A DNA stretch of 11,585 nt, taken from an uncultured Clostridia bacterium (GTDB lineage Bacteria; Bacillota; Clostridia; Christensenellales; Aristaeellaceae). The translations under genes were made by a program, and so were the position numbers. This document shows, in pieces, positions 1 through 7,643 of this stretch (positions are counted from its first letter, which is position 1; every line of letters begins with the position of its first letter). Below the pieces are notes generated by a model. The model worked only from the letters and a program-made list of their open reading frames with translations. It did not search any database and was not told where the DNA came from. Location: positions 1-11,585 of the forward strand of contig CAKTTL010000090.1 in the NCBI GenBank assembly GCA_934615235.1, in the 5' to 3' direction.

Positions 1-620
1 TTAATGAACTGAGAACGAAGACCTTTCGGAACACTGTGCAGACGATATCGTATCTGCCGCATTTCCTCAGTTGGGTAATTCTTGGCAGCATCGTGCATGA
101 CGTGCTTTCAATTAACGGCGTGGTTAATTATATTATCGAATTCTTTGGAGGAACGAAAATACAGTTTCTGACAGAACCGAAATGTTTCCGTGCGATTCTG
201 GTCATTACGGGTATGTGGAAGGAAGTTGGCTGGGGATCGATTATCTACCTGGCGGCCATTACGGGTATCAGTACGGACCTGTATGAAGCGGCTGCTATCG
301 ACGGCGCAAGCCGCCTGAAAATCATCTGCAAGATTATCCTGCCGTTGCTGGCTTCGGTGATGTCGATTCAGTTTATTCTTCAGCTGGGCAATATCCTTAA
401 TGCAGGATTTGATCAGGTTTTTAACCTCTACAACAGTCTGGTTTATTCTACCGGCGATATCATCGATACGTACGTTTATCGCGTCGGCATGACGGATAAA
501 CTCCAATATTCGCTTTCAACGGCGGTTGGACTTTTCAAAAACGTGATCGGTTTCGCGCTTGTGGTTACGTCCAACGCGATTATTCGCCGGATGGGAGATG
601 GGGGGAACGGCATATGGTGA
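1..620 (+). CDS. Carbohydrate ABC transporter permease, LplB/aldouronate type (5' partial)
   Basis: This is an inner-membrane permease subunit of a CUT1-like importer for oligosaccharides or related compounds. The reading frame is open to the left edge (first full codon at 3), so the true start lies outside the window; the GTG at 36 is an internal codon, because the in-frame residues before it (NELRTKTFRNT) match the usual family sequence preceding the TISYLPHFLSW block. The EAA loop that docks on the ATPase is present: EAAAIDGAS followed by IILPLL. The conserved NILNAGFDQVFNLYN and GDIIDTYVYR blocks near the C-terminus identify the LplB branch. About the last 206 residues are visible, against roughly 300 for the family. 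The stop overlaps the next permease by 7 nt, so the two are translationally coupled. A paralogue lies at 4972-5889 on the other strand. No ATPase is encoded nearby; such systems usually share an MsmX-type ATPase (family knowledge). The substrate cannot be read from the sequence. Confidence 0.93.
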   Translation, partial: NELRTKTFRNTVQTISYLPHFLSWVILGSIVHDVLSINGVVNYIIEFFGGTKIQFLTEPKCFRAILVITGMWKEVGWGSIIYLAAITGISTDLYEAAAIDGASRLKIICKIILPLLASVMSIQFILQLGNILNAGFDQVFNLYNSLVYSTGDIIDTYVYRVGMTDKLQYSLSTAVGLFKNVIGFALVVTSNAIIRRMGDGGNGIW

Positions 621-1492
621 AAAAGCAGAATTTCATGAGCGACCAGATCCTGCATGCCGTAGTCGTTGTGATCATGTCGATATTGACGGTGCTCTTCCTC
701 TATCCGCTGTGGGAAACGGTGGTGCGGTCGCTTTCCTCTGCGAGAACGGCTTCGTCTATTGGACTGAAAATCTGGCCGACAGAGTTCACGCTGGATGCAT
801 ACAGCTATACGCTGCATAACGCGGATATCGTCACAGGTTTCAAGAATTCCGTTTTTCGTACGGTGTTTGGAACGCTGCTGTCGGTCATGGTGACGTTCTT
901 TGGCGGGTATTCGCTCTCGCGGCGCGATTTGCCGGGTAAAACGTTTCTTACATTTTACATTGTGCTGACGATGTTCATCAGCGCCGGCCTGATTCCGACA
1001 TACCTGAATATGCGAAACCTCGGGCTGCTGAACACACGCTGGGCGTGGCTGCTCCCGAGCCTGACCTCGGCGTGGAACCTGGTCATCTGCCGTAATTTCG
1101 TCAAGGAATTGCCTTATGAGCTGGAGGAGAGCGCGATGATCGACGGCGCGTCGCCGCCGCGGATTATTTTCCAGATTCTGCTGCCGCTGTCTGCGCCAAT
1201 TCTGGCGGTGCTCACGCTCTGGTGCGCGGTAGGGCAGTGGAACTCCTGGTTCGATGCGATGATCTATACCAGCAAAGCAGATTTGACGGTTCTGCAGCTT
1301 GTTGTGCGGCGCATGGTTACCACTGCTTCGCATGATGAGAGCAATGTTCTTGCTGTTTCGGCGGCAGACGTTACGTCCACTACGATCAAGTGCGCTACAA
1401 TCGTTATCTGTACGCTGCCGATTGCGGTCGTCTATCCGTTCCTGCAGAAGTATTTTGTTAAGGGTGTAATGGTCGGCGCGCTGAAGGGATGA
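614..1492 (+). CDS. Carbohydrate ABC transporter permease, YtcP/LplC type
   Basis: This is the second inner-membrane permease of the importer, 292 residues, the normal family length. The first membrane segment is at about residues 12-32, and further hydrophobic segments follow at about 77-100, 110-130, 140-160, 185-205 and 255-275. The EAA cytoplasmic loop is at about 172-191 (ESAMIDGAS, then ILLPL), followed by the typical GQWNSWFDAMIY block. The C-terminal PFLQKYFVKGVMVGALKG is the family signature tail. The ATG at 614 lies inside the end of the upstream permease gene (7 nt overlap, stop at 618-620), with a G-rich stretch at about 599-605 as a weak ribosome site; translation is probably coupled. 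It pairs with the upstream LplB-type subunit and the SBP at 1553. A paralogue lies on the minus strand at 4074-4955 and shares the LIPTYL, LLNT and QKYFV blocks. Confidence 0.95.
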   Translation: MVKKQNFMSDQILHAVVVVIMSILTVLFLYPLWETVVRSLSSARTASSIGLKIWPTEFTLDAYSYTLHNADIVTGFKNSVFRTVFGTLLSVMVTFFGGYSLSRRDLPGKTFLTFYIVLTMFISAGLIPTYLNMRNLGLLNTRWAWLLPSLTSAWNLVICRNFVKELPYELEESAMIDGASPPRIIFQILLPLSAPILAVLTLWCAVGQWNSWFDAMIYTSKADLTVLQLVVRRMVTTASHDESNVLAVSAADVTSTTIKCATIVICTLPIAVVYPFLQKYFVKGVMVGALKG

Positions 1493-1498
1493 GAATTC

Positions 1499-1519
1499 AA
1501 AGCCCGCAGAGCGGGTTTT
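1499..1519 (+). other. Intercistronic stem-loop before SBP gene
   Basis: A 9-bp stem (AAAGCCCGC against GCGGGTTTT, one G-T wobble) closes a 3-nt AGA loop just after the permease stop. The T run is only four bases, lies inside the stem and is followed by GAAAA, so it is a poor terminator. The 33 nt between it and the SBP start leave no room for a separate promoter plus leader. It more probably marks an mRNA processing or stability boundary that raises SBP mRNA over permease mRNA (inference). Confidence 0.6.
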
Positions 1520-1552
1520 GAAAATAAAAAACCTGAAATAGGAGGAACCACA

Positions 1553-3076
1553 ATGAGGAAACTGGTTGCATTGCTGCTCGCTCTGATCTTGACGCTGGGC
1601 ATGATTTCCGGCGCGCTGGCGGACGAGCCTGACCTGTCCAAGCATTTGGAAATTACCTGGGCTGGTCACGCCGATACTACGCCCCCCGCTGAGGACGGCA
1701 CCTGGTATCAGAAACACCTCGAAGAAAAATGGAATGTGACGATTATCCCGCAGGAAATTTCTCACGTTGAGATGGATGCTTGGGATTTGTTCTTTGCCTC
1801 CGGCAATACGGCGGATCTGATTTCTCAGCCCGCCGGCCGCTACAACATGCTTATCGACCAGGGACTCGTTCGCCCGATCAGTTTGGAAATGCTCTACACG
1901 TATGCGCCGCACTGGATGGAAAAGACGATTGAAATGGTCGGCAGCAAGGAACAGGTTGAAGCGATGCTGACCTACGACGACGGCAACGTCTACTGCATGC
2001 CGTACATCGCCTATACCGCTTCCTTCCCTTTCAGCGCATATATCCGTACCGACTGGCTGGATAAGCTCGGCCTGTCCGTGCCCACCACGCTGGACGAATA
2101 CCACGACGTTATCGCCGCCTTCGTCAACAACGATCCCGACGGCAACGGTGTGAACGACACGCTGGGCATCAGCGGCGCGAACATGAACTTCCATTATGTT
2201 TTCGGCGCGTATGGCATCATGCGCAACAGTTACTATCTCCAGGACGACGGCAGTGTGATCTACACCTCCGTTGGCGAGCCCTACAAGAATGCGCTGAAAA
2301 CGCTGGCCAGCTGGTACGCTGAAGGTCTGATCGATCCGGAATCCTTTACGGATGACCGTGCCAAGCTGCGTGAAAAGTGGTCCACCGGCCGCATTGGCAT
2401 CATGAACGACAACGCCTGGTGGGGCGAATCTTCCCGCGGCAACAACAGCGTGTTCAACATGCTTTATAACAACGATCCTGATGCGAAGGTCACCTGCTTT
2501 GCGGCCGTGACCGGCCCGGATGGCCTCTCCGGCGCCTCCTACTATTATCCGAACATTACCGGCCAGGCCTGCGTGCTCTTTGGCGCGGATGCGACGGATG
2601 AGGAAGTCATTCGCATTATGCAGATCAAGGAATCCATGACCTACATCGATGAATATAAGATGGGGCGTTACGGCGAAGAAGGCGTCACCTACACGGTCGA
2701 CGAGAATGGTACGCTGGTTATGAACTCTGACTGGGATTTCGCCAAGCAGCGCTCGATGGGTATCGGTCAGTTCTACGCCCTGCAGCCGCAGAGCTTTGAA
2801 GACGCTTCTATTGTGCTTACGCCCGACGACATCGCCACTGCGAATATCGCTATCTCCAGCAATAAGATTTACGACGGCGTGAATTTCTTTGCGCCCCGCA
2901 GCAATGAAGCAGCGAATACTTATGGCGGCGATGTGAACACGATCGTCAACGAGTATTACGCCAATGCAATCATGGGTAAGGTCGACATCGACGCAACCTG
3001 GGACGAATACGTCGCCAAGGTTAACGCCGCAGGCCTGCCGGAGATCATTGCGGAATACGAGGATATGCTCAAGTAA
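1553..3076 (+). CDS. Extracellular solute-binding protein, LplA/aldouronate type
   Basis: This is the extracytoplasmic ligand-capture subunit of the plus-strand importer, 507 residues, normal for the large LplA-type family 1 binding proteins. Residues 1-23 form a signal peptide: MRK, a long hydrophobic core, then ALA before DEPD, which fits signal peptidase I. There is no lipobox cysteine, unlike many Gram-positive SBPs, so how the protein stays at the membrane is unclear. Family blocks are YIRTDWLDKLGL at about 163-174 followed by PTTLDEY, and the acidic loop DPDGNGVNDT at about 194-203, which resembles a calcium-binding loop and is common in this family. Aromatic residues are abundant, as expected for sugar binding. 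The start at 1553 has a strong site, GGAGG at 1541-1545, 7 nt upstream. It is the last gene of its operon and is followed by two stem-loops. The ligand is unknown. Confidence 0.93.
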   Translation: MRKLVALLLALILTLGMISGALADEPDLSKHLEITWAGHADTTPPAEDGTWYQKHLEEKWNVTIIPQEISHVEMDAWDLFFASGNTADLISQPAGRYNMLIDQGLVRPISLEMLYTYAPHWMEKTIEMVGSKEQVEAMLTYDDGNVYCMPYIAYTASFPFSAYIRTDWLDKLGLSVPTTLDEYHDVIAAFVNNDPDGNGVNDTLGISGANMNFHYVFGAYGIMRNSYYLQDDGSVIYTSVGEPYKNALKTLASWYAEGLIDPESFTDDRAKLREKWSTGRIGIMNDNAWWGESSRGNNSVFNMLYNNDPDAKVTCFAAVTGPDGLSGASYYYPNITGQACVLFGADATDEEVIRIMQIKESMTYIDEYKMGRYGEEGVTYTVDENGTLVMNSDWDFAKQRSMGIGQFYALQPQSFEDASIVLTPDDIATANIAISSNKIYDGVNFFAPRSNEAANTYGGDVNTIVNEYYANAIMGKVDIDATWDEYVAKVNAAGLPEIIAEYEDMLK

Positions 3077-3090
3077 GGAAATAAAGCGAT

Positions 3091-3114
3091 AGGCTGGCGC
3101 GAATGCGTCAGCCT
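3091..3114 (+). other. Stem-loop downstream of SBP gene
   Basis: A 10-bp stem (AGGCTGGCGC against GCGTCAGCCT, one G-T wobble) closes a GAAT tetraloop 14 nt after the SBP stop. It lacks a T tract, so it is not a terminator by itself. It sits just ahead of the terminator at 3126-3164 and could block 3' exonucleases and so stabilise the SBP message (inference). Confidence 0.7.
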
Positions 3115-3125
3115 CCAAATTGTCG

Positions 3126-3164
3126 AAAACCGAAGCTAAATCAAAGGCTTCGGTTTTTATTTTA
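3126..3164 (+). terminator. Rho-independent terminator of plus-strand ABC operon
   Basis: An 11-bp perfect stem (AAAACCGAAGC against GCTTCGGTTTT) with a 10-nt loop is followed by T, A and four more T residues. It closes the permease-permease-SBP operon. The same stem on the minus strand also ends in TTTT, so it could act weakly in both directions for the converging operon, although it lies about 100 nt beyond the end of that operon's last gene. Confidence 0.87.
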
Positions 3165-3266
3165 AAAATACTTTTATCGATCATTTTTTTATACAAACCA
3201 GGATATGAGCAAATTCTTTTTTGTGGAATGTAGAACGGAGCGTTGATCAGTTAATGCTGTTTTTTT
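3165..3266. other. Convergent intergenic stretch, no gene seen
   Basis: This is an A/T-rich spacer with several T runs (about 3184-3190, 3217-3222, 3259-3267) between two converging operons. No credible ORF, ribosome site or compact stem-loop was found. The minus-strand operon has no obvious terminator of its own here other than the shared stem at 3126-3157. Confidence 0.5.
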
Positions 3267-4067
3267 TCATATAATGGCCGAATTCTTTAGAAAAATTCGA
3301 CAGGAATGAATAGTTCCATCACAAGGCGTGAGATAATAGTTTTGTATGCGTCCCTCCTTTTTTTTCAATGATTCAGCTATCGAATAATCATTCAATTGTT
3401 TATGAATGGAAACAAAATAGAGATACCGATCTATAGTGTCAGTACAGCATTGAAGAAAGGCATGAACGTGCAAAGGATTAGAAATTATAAAATTGCATGG
3501 TGAAAAGCAATGGCCAGCAATGATTCGATGCGCATTTAAGGAAATTATGCGCTGGATGCTTGATTGATAGGCTTGTACATCTTCGACAAGTGCGAGCCCA
3601 ACACCATCAGTTCCACAGCCTTGAAAGCTATCACCAGTGATTAGCGTTTTGCTGTTGCAATGAAGAAAACAGACCGAATCATCCGAATGACCGGGCGTGG
3701 CAATTAATTGCAAGCCTTGAATAGGCATCTCTTCATTGTGCAGAATCCTGTCAACAGGCAGAGGGAAGACCTCTGCATCTTTTTCATAAACCGCGATAGG
3801 ACACCCGAGTATTTCTTTTAAACGTTTGTGTCCTCCGATATGATCACTGTGCTGGTGGGTACATAGAAGCCAGTCCAACCGATCAACGCCGATCTCATGC
3901 AAAGCGGGTAAAATATAGTTATCAACTGTTTGGGCACATTCGCCGCTATCGATCAGAACGGTTTGACCTCCGCAGCGAACCAGTACAACACTGACACTAT
4001 AGTTGCCATTATTGAAGGGGATGCTTAAGAGCGAAATACCATGGCAAACGGATATGAACGAATACAT
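3267..4067 (-). CDS. Metallo-beta-lactamase-fold hydrolase
   Basis: This 266-residue protein is probably a cytoplasmic metal-dependent hydrolase. It carries the full MBL metal-binding set: H71-Q-H73-S-D75-H76 (the HxHxDH motif), H127 in the TPGHSDDS block, D146 in ITGDS and H186 in IIAGH. The spacing fits a two-metal site as in glyoxalase II, lactonases and related esterases. No signal peptide is evident. The start at 4067 is 6 nt after the permease stop; its ribosome site (AAAGGGG, ending at 4077) spans the end of that gene, so it is coupled to the transporter. It is the last gene of the minus-strand run. The function could be lactone or ester hydrolysis of an imported or oxidised substrate, or thioester cleavage as in glyoxalase II; the fold alone does not decide. 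The gene is A+T-rich (near 40% G+C in sampled lines), as are the neighbouring permeases. Confidence 0.9.
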   Translation of the reverse strand: MYSFISVCHGISLLSIPFNNGNYSVSVVLVRCGGQTVLIDSGECAQTVDNYILPALHEIGVDRLDWLLCTHQHSDHIGGHKRLKEILGCPIAVYEKDAEVFPLPVDRILHNEEMPIQGLQLIATPGHSDDSVCFLHCNSKTLITGDSFQGCGTDGVGLALVEDVQAYQSSIQRIISLNAHRIIAGHCFSPCNFIISNPLHVHAFLQCCTDTIDRYLYFVSIHKQLNDYSIAESLKKKEGRIQNYYLTPCDGTIHSCRIFLKNSAII

Positions 4068-4073
4068 AAAACT

Positions 4074-4955
4074 TCACCCCTTTACGCTGCCTTGTACGAT
4101 GCCTGTTACAAAATATTTTTGTAAAAAAGGATATACCATAAGGATAGGTGCCATAGCAAGAAAAATTTTAGCTGTATCAGCTCCAACACTGGCGATTTGA
4201 TTGGCCAAAGATTGAATATCTGCCATTTGGTTCATATTGACTTCTACGATTAGAGTCCGCAAATAAGTTTGCAATGGGAACAGGCGGTTATCATTAATAT
4301 AAAGCATGCCGTCAAACCATTCATTCCAATGGCCAACGGCCATGAAAAGAGTGAGTGTAGCAAGACTTGGTTTACACAGCGGTAAAATAATTTGCGTCAT
4401 AATACGCCAATGTCCAGCGCCATCCAAAGAAGCAGATTCGCTCAGCGCTTCTGGAAGCGTTTTCATGTAGTTTTGAAGCAGAATGACATAAAACACCGGA
4501 ACCGCATACGGAAGCAACAAAGACCAGAGCGTATTGAGAAGTCCTGTTTTGCTCACAACCAGATAAGTCGGGATTAATCCGCCGCTAAAAATGGTGGTGA
4601 ATACGAAGAACCATGCATAAATTGAACGCATGGGGAATTTGTTTTTGCTGATCGATAAGGGATAAGCTGTCAGGATTGTCATGATCATTTGCAGCATGAG
4701 CCCTAGTATCGTGCGAGTTACAGAAATACCAAAAGAACGATAGAATTGAGAATCTTTGATGACGTAACGATAATTATCCATCGTCACATCAATTGGAAAT
4801 ATTGTTACTTTTCCAGAAATTATAGCGTCTTTACTGCTGATTGAAAGTGAGAAAACATATAAAATTGGCAATAAACAGAATATTCCGACCAAAATACACA
4901 GGCAATAATTTGCCATAACGAATGCCTTGCGACCGCAAGAAGCTTTGCGTTTCAT
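4074..4955 (-). CDS. Carbohydrate ABC transporter permease, YtcP/LplC type
   Basis: This is the second permease subunit of the minus-strand importer, 293 residues from the chosen start. The first membrane segment is at about residues 14-36. The EAA loop is at about 173-192 (ESASLDGAG, then IILPL), followed by GHWNEWFDGMLY. The C-terminal PFLQKYFVTGIVQGSVKG is typical of the family. I chose the ATG at 4955 over an upstream in-frame start at 5006 because AAAAGGAG (4963-4970) sits 7 nt before it and the family N-terminus MKRK...RKAF begins there; the longer form would add 17 residues with no ribosome site. It follows the first permease after 16 nt and precedes the MBL gene by 6 nt. It is a paralogue of the plus-strand gene at 614-1492. 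It is A+T-rich compared with the window's enzyme genes. Confidence 0.95.
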   Translation of the reverse strand: MKRKASCGRKAFVMANYCLCILVGIFCLLPILYVFSLSISSKDAIISGKVTIFPIDVTMDNYRYVIKDSQFYRSFGISVTRTILGLMLQMIMTILTAYPLSISKNKFPMRSIYAWFFVFTTIFSGGLIPTYLVVSKTGLLNTLWSLLLPYAVPVFYVILLQNYMKTLPEALSESASLDGAGHWRIMTQIILPLCKPSLATLTLFMAVGHWNEWFDGMLYINDNRLFPLQTYLRTLIVEVNMNQMADIQSLANQIASVGADTAKIFLAMAPILMVYPFLQKYFVTGIVQGSVKG

Positions 4956-4962
4956 TTTGATT

Positions 4963-4970
4963 CTCCTTTT
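4963..4970 (-). promoter_or_regulatory. Ribosome binding site deciding the permease start at 4955
   Basis: AAAAGGAG on the minus strand lies 7 nt before ATG 4955. The alternative start at 5006 has no such site and lies inside the upstream permease gene. Confidence 0.85.
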
Positions 4971-4971
4971 C

Positions 4972-5889
4972 TTAAAACACGTAATAACCACTAGTGCGAT
5001 AGGCAATATGATAAGAACTTACAATAAGCACACAACTGATAGCTGATTTGAAAAGTCCGGCTGCAGTTGAAATACTGAATTGTGCTTGATTGAATGCCAT
5101 GCGATATACAAATGTGTCGATAATGTCTCCGGTTTTATACACAATTGGAGAATAAAGATTAAAGATTTGATCGAAACCAGCATTGAGAATATTTCCAAGC
5201 GAAAGGACCATCATTAAAATAATTGTTGGTACAATACCGGGAAGCGTAATGTGCCACAGTTTGCGCCATGCCCCCGCGCCGTCTACCATTGCTGCTTCAT
5301 ATAACGAATGATCGATGCTGCAAATGGCAGCAAGATAAACAATTGTTCCATAACCAAATTCTTTCCAAGTATTTGTAATGAAGATTAACGGTTGAAATAA
5401 GTTTTTTTGAGCCAAAAAGACCTGTGGCTCACCTCCGAGTGCCGATATCAACTGATTGAACAGGCCGGTGGGGGAAAGCAGACGTTGGATGATTCCAGCC
5501 ATAAGAACCCAAGAGATAAAGTGCGGCATGTAAATAACTGTTTGAATGGAGCGTTTAACAGCTACATTATTTAAGTCATTAAGCATCAACGAGAAAGTGA
5601 CAGGAATAAAAATTCCAAGTATAATTTTGACTACTGCAATGGTGACGGTATTGCGTAGTGCGTCTAAAAATCCGGGCATCATGAATAAAACTCGAAAGTT
5701 CTGCATGCCGACCCACTTTGCATCGAATATGTCCATGCCAGGCTTATAGTTTTTAAAAGCAATGATGATACCTAGCATAGGAACATATTTGTAAAGCAAG
5801 GTAAGAACGACAGGGATAACCAGCATTATGTGCAGAGACCGGTTTTGTTTCCAATCAATTTTTGTGCGTCTGCGAGGAATTACCGTCAT
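4972..5889 (-). CDS. Carbohydrate ABC transporter permease, LplB type
   Basis: This is the first permease subunit of the minus-strand importer, 305 residues, full family length. A basic N-terminus (RRRTKIDWKQNR) precedes membrane segment 1 at about residues 20-45, which contains the family's YKYVPMLGIIIAFKNY block. YMPHFISWV is at about 120-128. The EAA loop is at about 198-217 (EAAMVDGAG, then HITLPG), and NILNAGFDQIFNLY and GDIIDTFVYR follow. The start at 5889 has a strong AAGGAGG site about 10 nt upstream. It lies 97 nt after the SBP gene, behind a large stem-loop at 5925-5965. It is a clear paralogue of the truncated permease at the left edge; the two share the GDIIDT-VYR and STA-GLFK blocks. 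The C-terminus ends in GYYVF, slightly different from the more usual acidic/IW ending. Confidence 0.95.
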   Translation of the reverse strand: MTVIPRRRTKIDWKQNRSLHIMLVIPVVLTLLYKYVPMLGIIIAFKNYKPGMDIFDAKWVGMQNFRVLFMMPGFLDALRNTVTIAVVKIILGIFIPVTFSLMLNDLNNVAVKRSIQTVIYMPHFISWVLMAGIIQRLLSPTGLFNQLISALGGEPQVFLAQKNLFQPLIFITNTWKEFGYGTIVYLAAICSIDHSLYEAAMVDGAGAWRKLWHITLPGIVPTIILMMVLSLGNILNAGFDQIFNLYSPIVYKTGDIIDTFVYRMAFNQAQFSISTAAGLFKSAISCVLIVSSYHIAYRTSGYYVF

Positions 5890-5924
5890 TGAGAGTCAAC
5901 CTCCTTAAGGAAGGAATAGCAGAA

Positions 5925-5965
5925 AGGGACTGCCGGTTTACTATTCGGCAGACACGACAGTCCCT
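5925..5965 (-). other. Intercistronic stem-loop between SBP and permease genes
   Basis: The outer arms AGGGACTG (5925-5932) and CAGTCCCT (5958-5965) are perfect complements. An overlapping inner pair, TGCCG against CGGCA (5931-5935 and 5946-5950), closes a 10-nt loop. On the minus strand the structure is followed by a pyrimidine-rich but not continuous T run (TTTCTGCTATTCC). It probably gives partial termination or protects the SBP message, so that SBP is made in excess over the permeases (inference; common in sugar ABC operons). Confidence 0.75.
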
Positions 5966-5986
5966 CACTTTCAATCTGGATCTTGT

Positions 5987-7567
5987 TTAACGACCGGAAG
6001 CGGCATTTACTTCATCTGTAATAAGTTGACCACCATTGGCAAGCCAAGCTTCGCAGGCAGCGTCATATACGCTGATATCGCTTCCCATAATAACTTCCTG
6101 CATAGCGACATTTAGCTGGTCGTTTACAATATCCCCCAACAGTTCTTGAGTGGATGTTGGCAGTCCGACATAGCCATTATCCAAATGAAGGCCGCTTTGG
6201 TAGGCGTCGTACAACTGCGTAAAAGTGCCGTTCTCGCCCAGTGTGAGATACCACCAAATATCGCCAGGAGCACCTTCTCCTTCTTTGGCTGCTAAGGTAG
6301 CATTATACCAGCTATTGGCGTCTGGTATGGTGAAGGGATATTCCGCACTGCTAGAAGCGCCAGCCTCCAGCGCCAGGCGAATTTCATTGGCAGCAGCCAG
6401 ATCATTGATTGCGTTGGCTGGAGTGTCGCCGAAAGGATTGAATTTAATCCAGGCAAAGCCATCCACATCCCAAGAATAGTCGTTAATGGTTTTCAGATCG
6501 GTGGAATTTGTCAGTTCCGTTACCAGATTGATGACTTCAGCCACTTTTTCAGGGTTTTTGCAGTTTGCGTTTACAAAGATTTTTCCAACATTGGGAGTAG
6601 AAGTCTGGAAACGAATAGGTTCGCCGTTTACATCCTTGATTGTGGAGGAAACTACGTTCGCAGAAGGATCATTGGTGTAAAGCGTGTTCAATACCAGCGT
6701 GGGTGTGTATGCAATGCCATAGAAAATGCCGACTTTGCCGCTCGCGATATATTCGCGGGTCAGATCTTCAGTGGCAACTATTGCATCAGCATTTATGAGC
6801 CCCTCGGCGTACAACTTCTGCAGTTCCAAGAGAGCGGTGCGCATTTCAGGCTGGATATTGCTCCATACCAGCTTTCCATCGCGTTCAACCCAATAATCCA
6901 GCTGTGCGTTGAACACGTTCATAACGCCTGAAATCTGTCCTTCGTTTTGATAGCTGACCAAGAGCCCAATGGTGCCTTCACCGCCCAACTGGGCTGCCTT
7001 GAAAGCACGGGCTACGTTCACAATCTCTTCCCACGTTTGGGGATATTTCAGATTCAGCTTATCCAGCCAATCTTGCCGCACGAACAACAAATTGGCGCCG
7101 TTATAGCCTTTCGTTGGCCAAGGAAGGCCAAGAAGTTTATCGTCGTATGTCATTTGAGAAACTGCGTTTTGCCCAAGCAGGGCTTTATAAGCGTCGCTGA
7201 TGTTTTCATTCCAGATTTTTGTGCAGTCGGCTACAGCACCCATATCTACCAGCAATTTATATACTGTATCAGATACGAGCGCAAAGTCCGGTAAATCACC
7301 ACTTGCCATGGCAGCACTCCATTTTGTGGTATTTGTATCATGGTCGGTGGCAATCCATTTGTAAGAAAGCTTTACGTTTAGCGCCTGCAATATTTTGGAA
7401 TTCCAACGGTTCTCATCAAAGCTGCGTTTTTCTGGATCAGAGTCATCGAAAGAGACCGTTGGATCCATGGCGCGGGCCGAGGTGAGGATAACAGGTTCTT
7501 CAGCTAGCGCAAAAACGCTGGAAAAGCACAGTGCAAACACAATCAAAACAGCGATCAGATGTTTCAT
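5987..7567 (-). CDS. Extracellular solute-binding protein, LplA type
   Basis: This is the ligand-binding subunit for the minus-strand importer, 526 residues from the chosen start. The signal peptide is residues 1-22 (MKHL, hydrophobic core, ALA before EEP). A cysteine at residue 14 sits in the core as ALCFS, which is not a lipobox, so it is likely secreted or loosely held rather than a lipoprotein. Family blocks include LLFVRQDWLDKLNLKYPQTWEE at about 160-181, the counterpart of YIRTDWLDKLGL in the other SBP, and a YDDKLLGLPWP block at about 141-151. The ATG at 7567 is preceded at 8 nt by AAAGGAG (7576-7582), and the signal peptide begins there; a TTG start at 7621 would put 18 polar residues before it. 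It lies between the catabolic enzymes and the two permeases. It is only distantly similar to the plus-strand SBP, which suggests a different ligand. Confidence 0.92.
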   Translation of the reverse strand: MKHLIAVLIVFALCFSSVFALAEEPVILTSARAMDPTVSFDDSDPEKRSFDENRWNSKILQALNVKLSYKWIATDHDTNTTKWSAAMASGDLPDFALVSDTVYKLLVDMGAVADCTKIWNENISDAYKALLGQNAVSQMTYDDKLLGLPWPTKGYNGANLLFVRQDWLDKLNLKYPQTWEEIVNVARAFKAAQLGGEGTIGLLVSYQNEGQISGVMNVFNAQLDYWVERDGKLVWSNIQPEMRTALLELQKLYAEGLINADAIVATEDLTREYIASGKVGIFYGIAYTPTLVLNTLYTNDPSANVVSSTIKDVNGEPIRFQTSTPNVGKIFVNANCKNPEKVAEVINLVTELTNSTDLKTINDYSWDVDGFAWIKFNPFGDTPANAINDLAAANEIRLALEAGASSSAEYPFTIPDANSWYNATLAAKEGEGAPGDIWWYLTLGENGTFTQLYDAYQSGLHLDNGYVGLPTSTQELLGDIVNDQLNVAMQEVIMGSDISVYDAACEAWLANGGQLITDEVNAASGR

Positions 7568-7575
7568 GAGAGTTT

Positions 7576-7582
7576 CTCCTTT
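7576..7582 (-). promoter_or_regulatory. Ribosome binding site deciding the SBP start at 7567
   Basis: AAAGGAG on the minus strand lies 8 nt before ATG 7567, where the signal peptide begins. An identical AAAGGAG lies 48 nt further upstream (7624-7630), 5 nt before an in-frame TTG at 7618. Confidence 0.8.
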
Positions 7583-7643
7583 CAAAATATCGTTGTGGTC
7601 AGAGTGGGAAAAAGACAACAAATCTCCTTTCTATGTATTTCAG

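Noticed and set aside
36..38. GTG at 36 as the start of the left-edge permease
   Set aside because: The frame is open upstream and encodes family-typical residues, so the gene is truncated by the window edge.
599..605. Run of six G residues at the permease stop/start overlap as a programmed frameshift site
   Set aside because: Both frames end and begin normally, with family-typical C- and N-termini, so no frameshift is needed.
1499..1519. Full terminator between permease and SBP 1
   Set aside because: The T tract is too short and lies within the stem, and no promoter could fit before the SBP. It is kept as an intercistronic stem-loop only.
2132..2161. Dockerin-like DPDGNGVNDT loop in SBP 1
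   Set aside because: It is a single acidic loop common in LplA-type SBPs. There is no second repeat and no other cellulosome feature.
476..3196. A 906-codon open frame on the minus strand across the permease and SBP genes
   Set aside because: It lies antisense to three well-recognised genes, is rich in Arg, His and Val, and shows no domain. It is a codon-bias shadow of the plus-strand genes.
4956..5006. Longer N-terminus for the minus-strand YtcP-type permease
   Set aside because: The ATG at 5006 lies within the upstream permease gene and has no ribosome site; ATG 4955 has AAAAGGAG at 7 nt and begins the family N-terminus.
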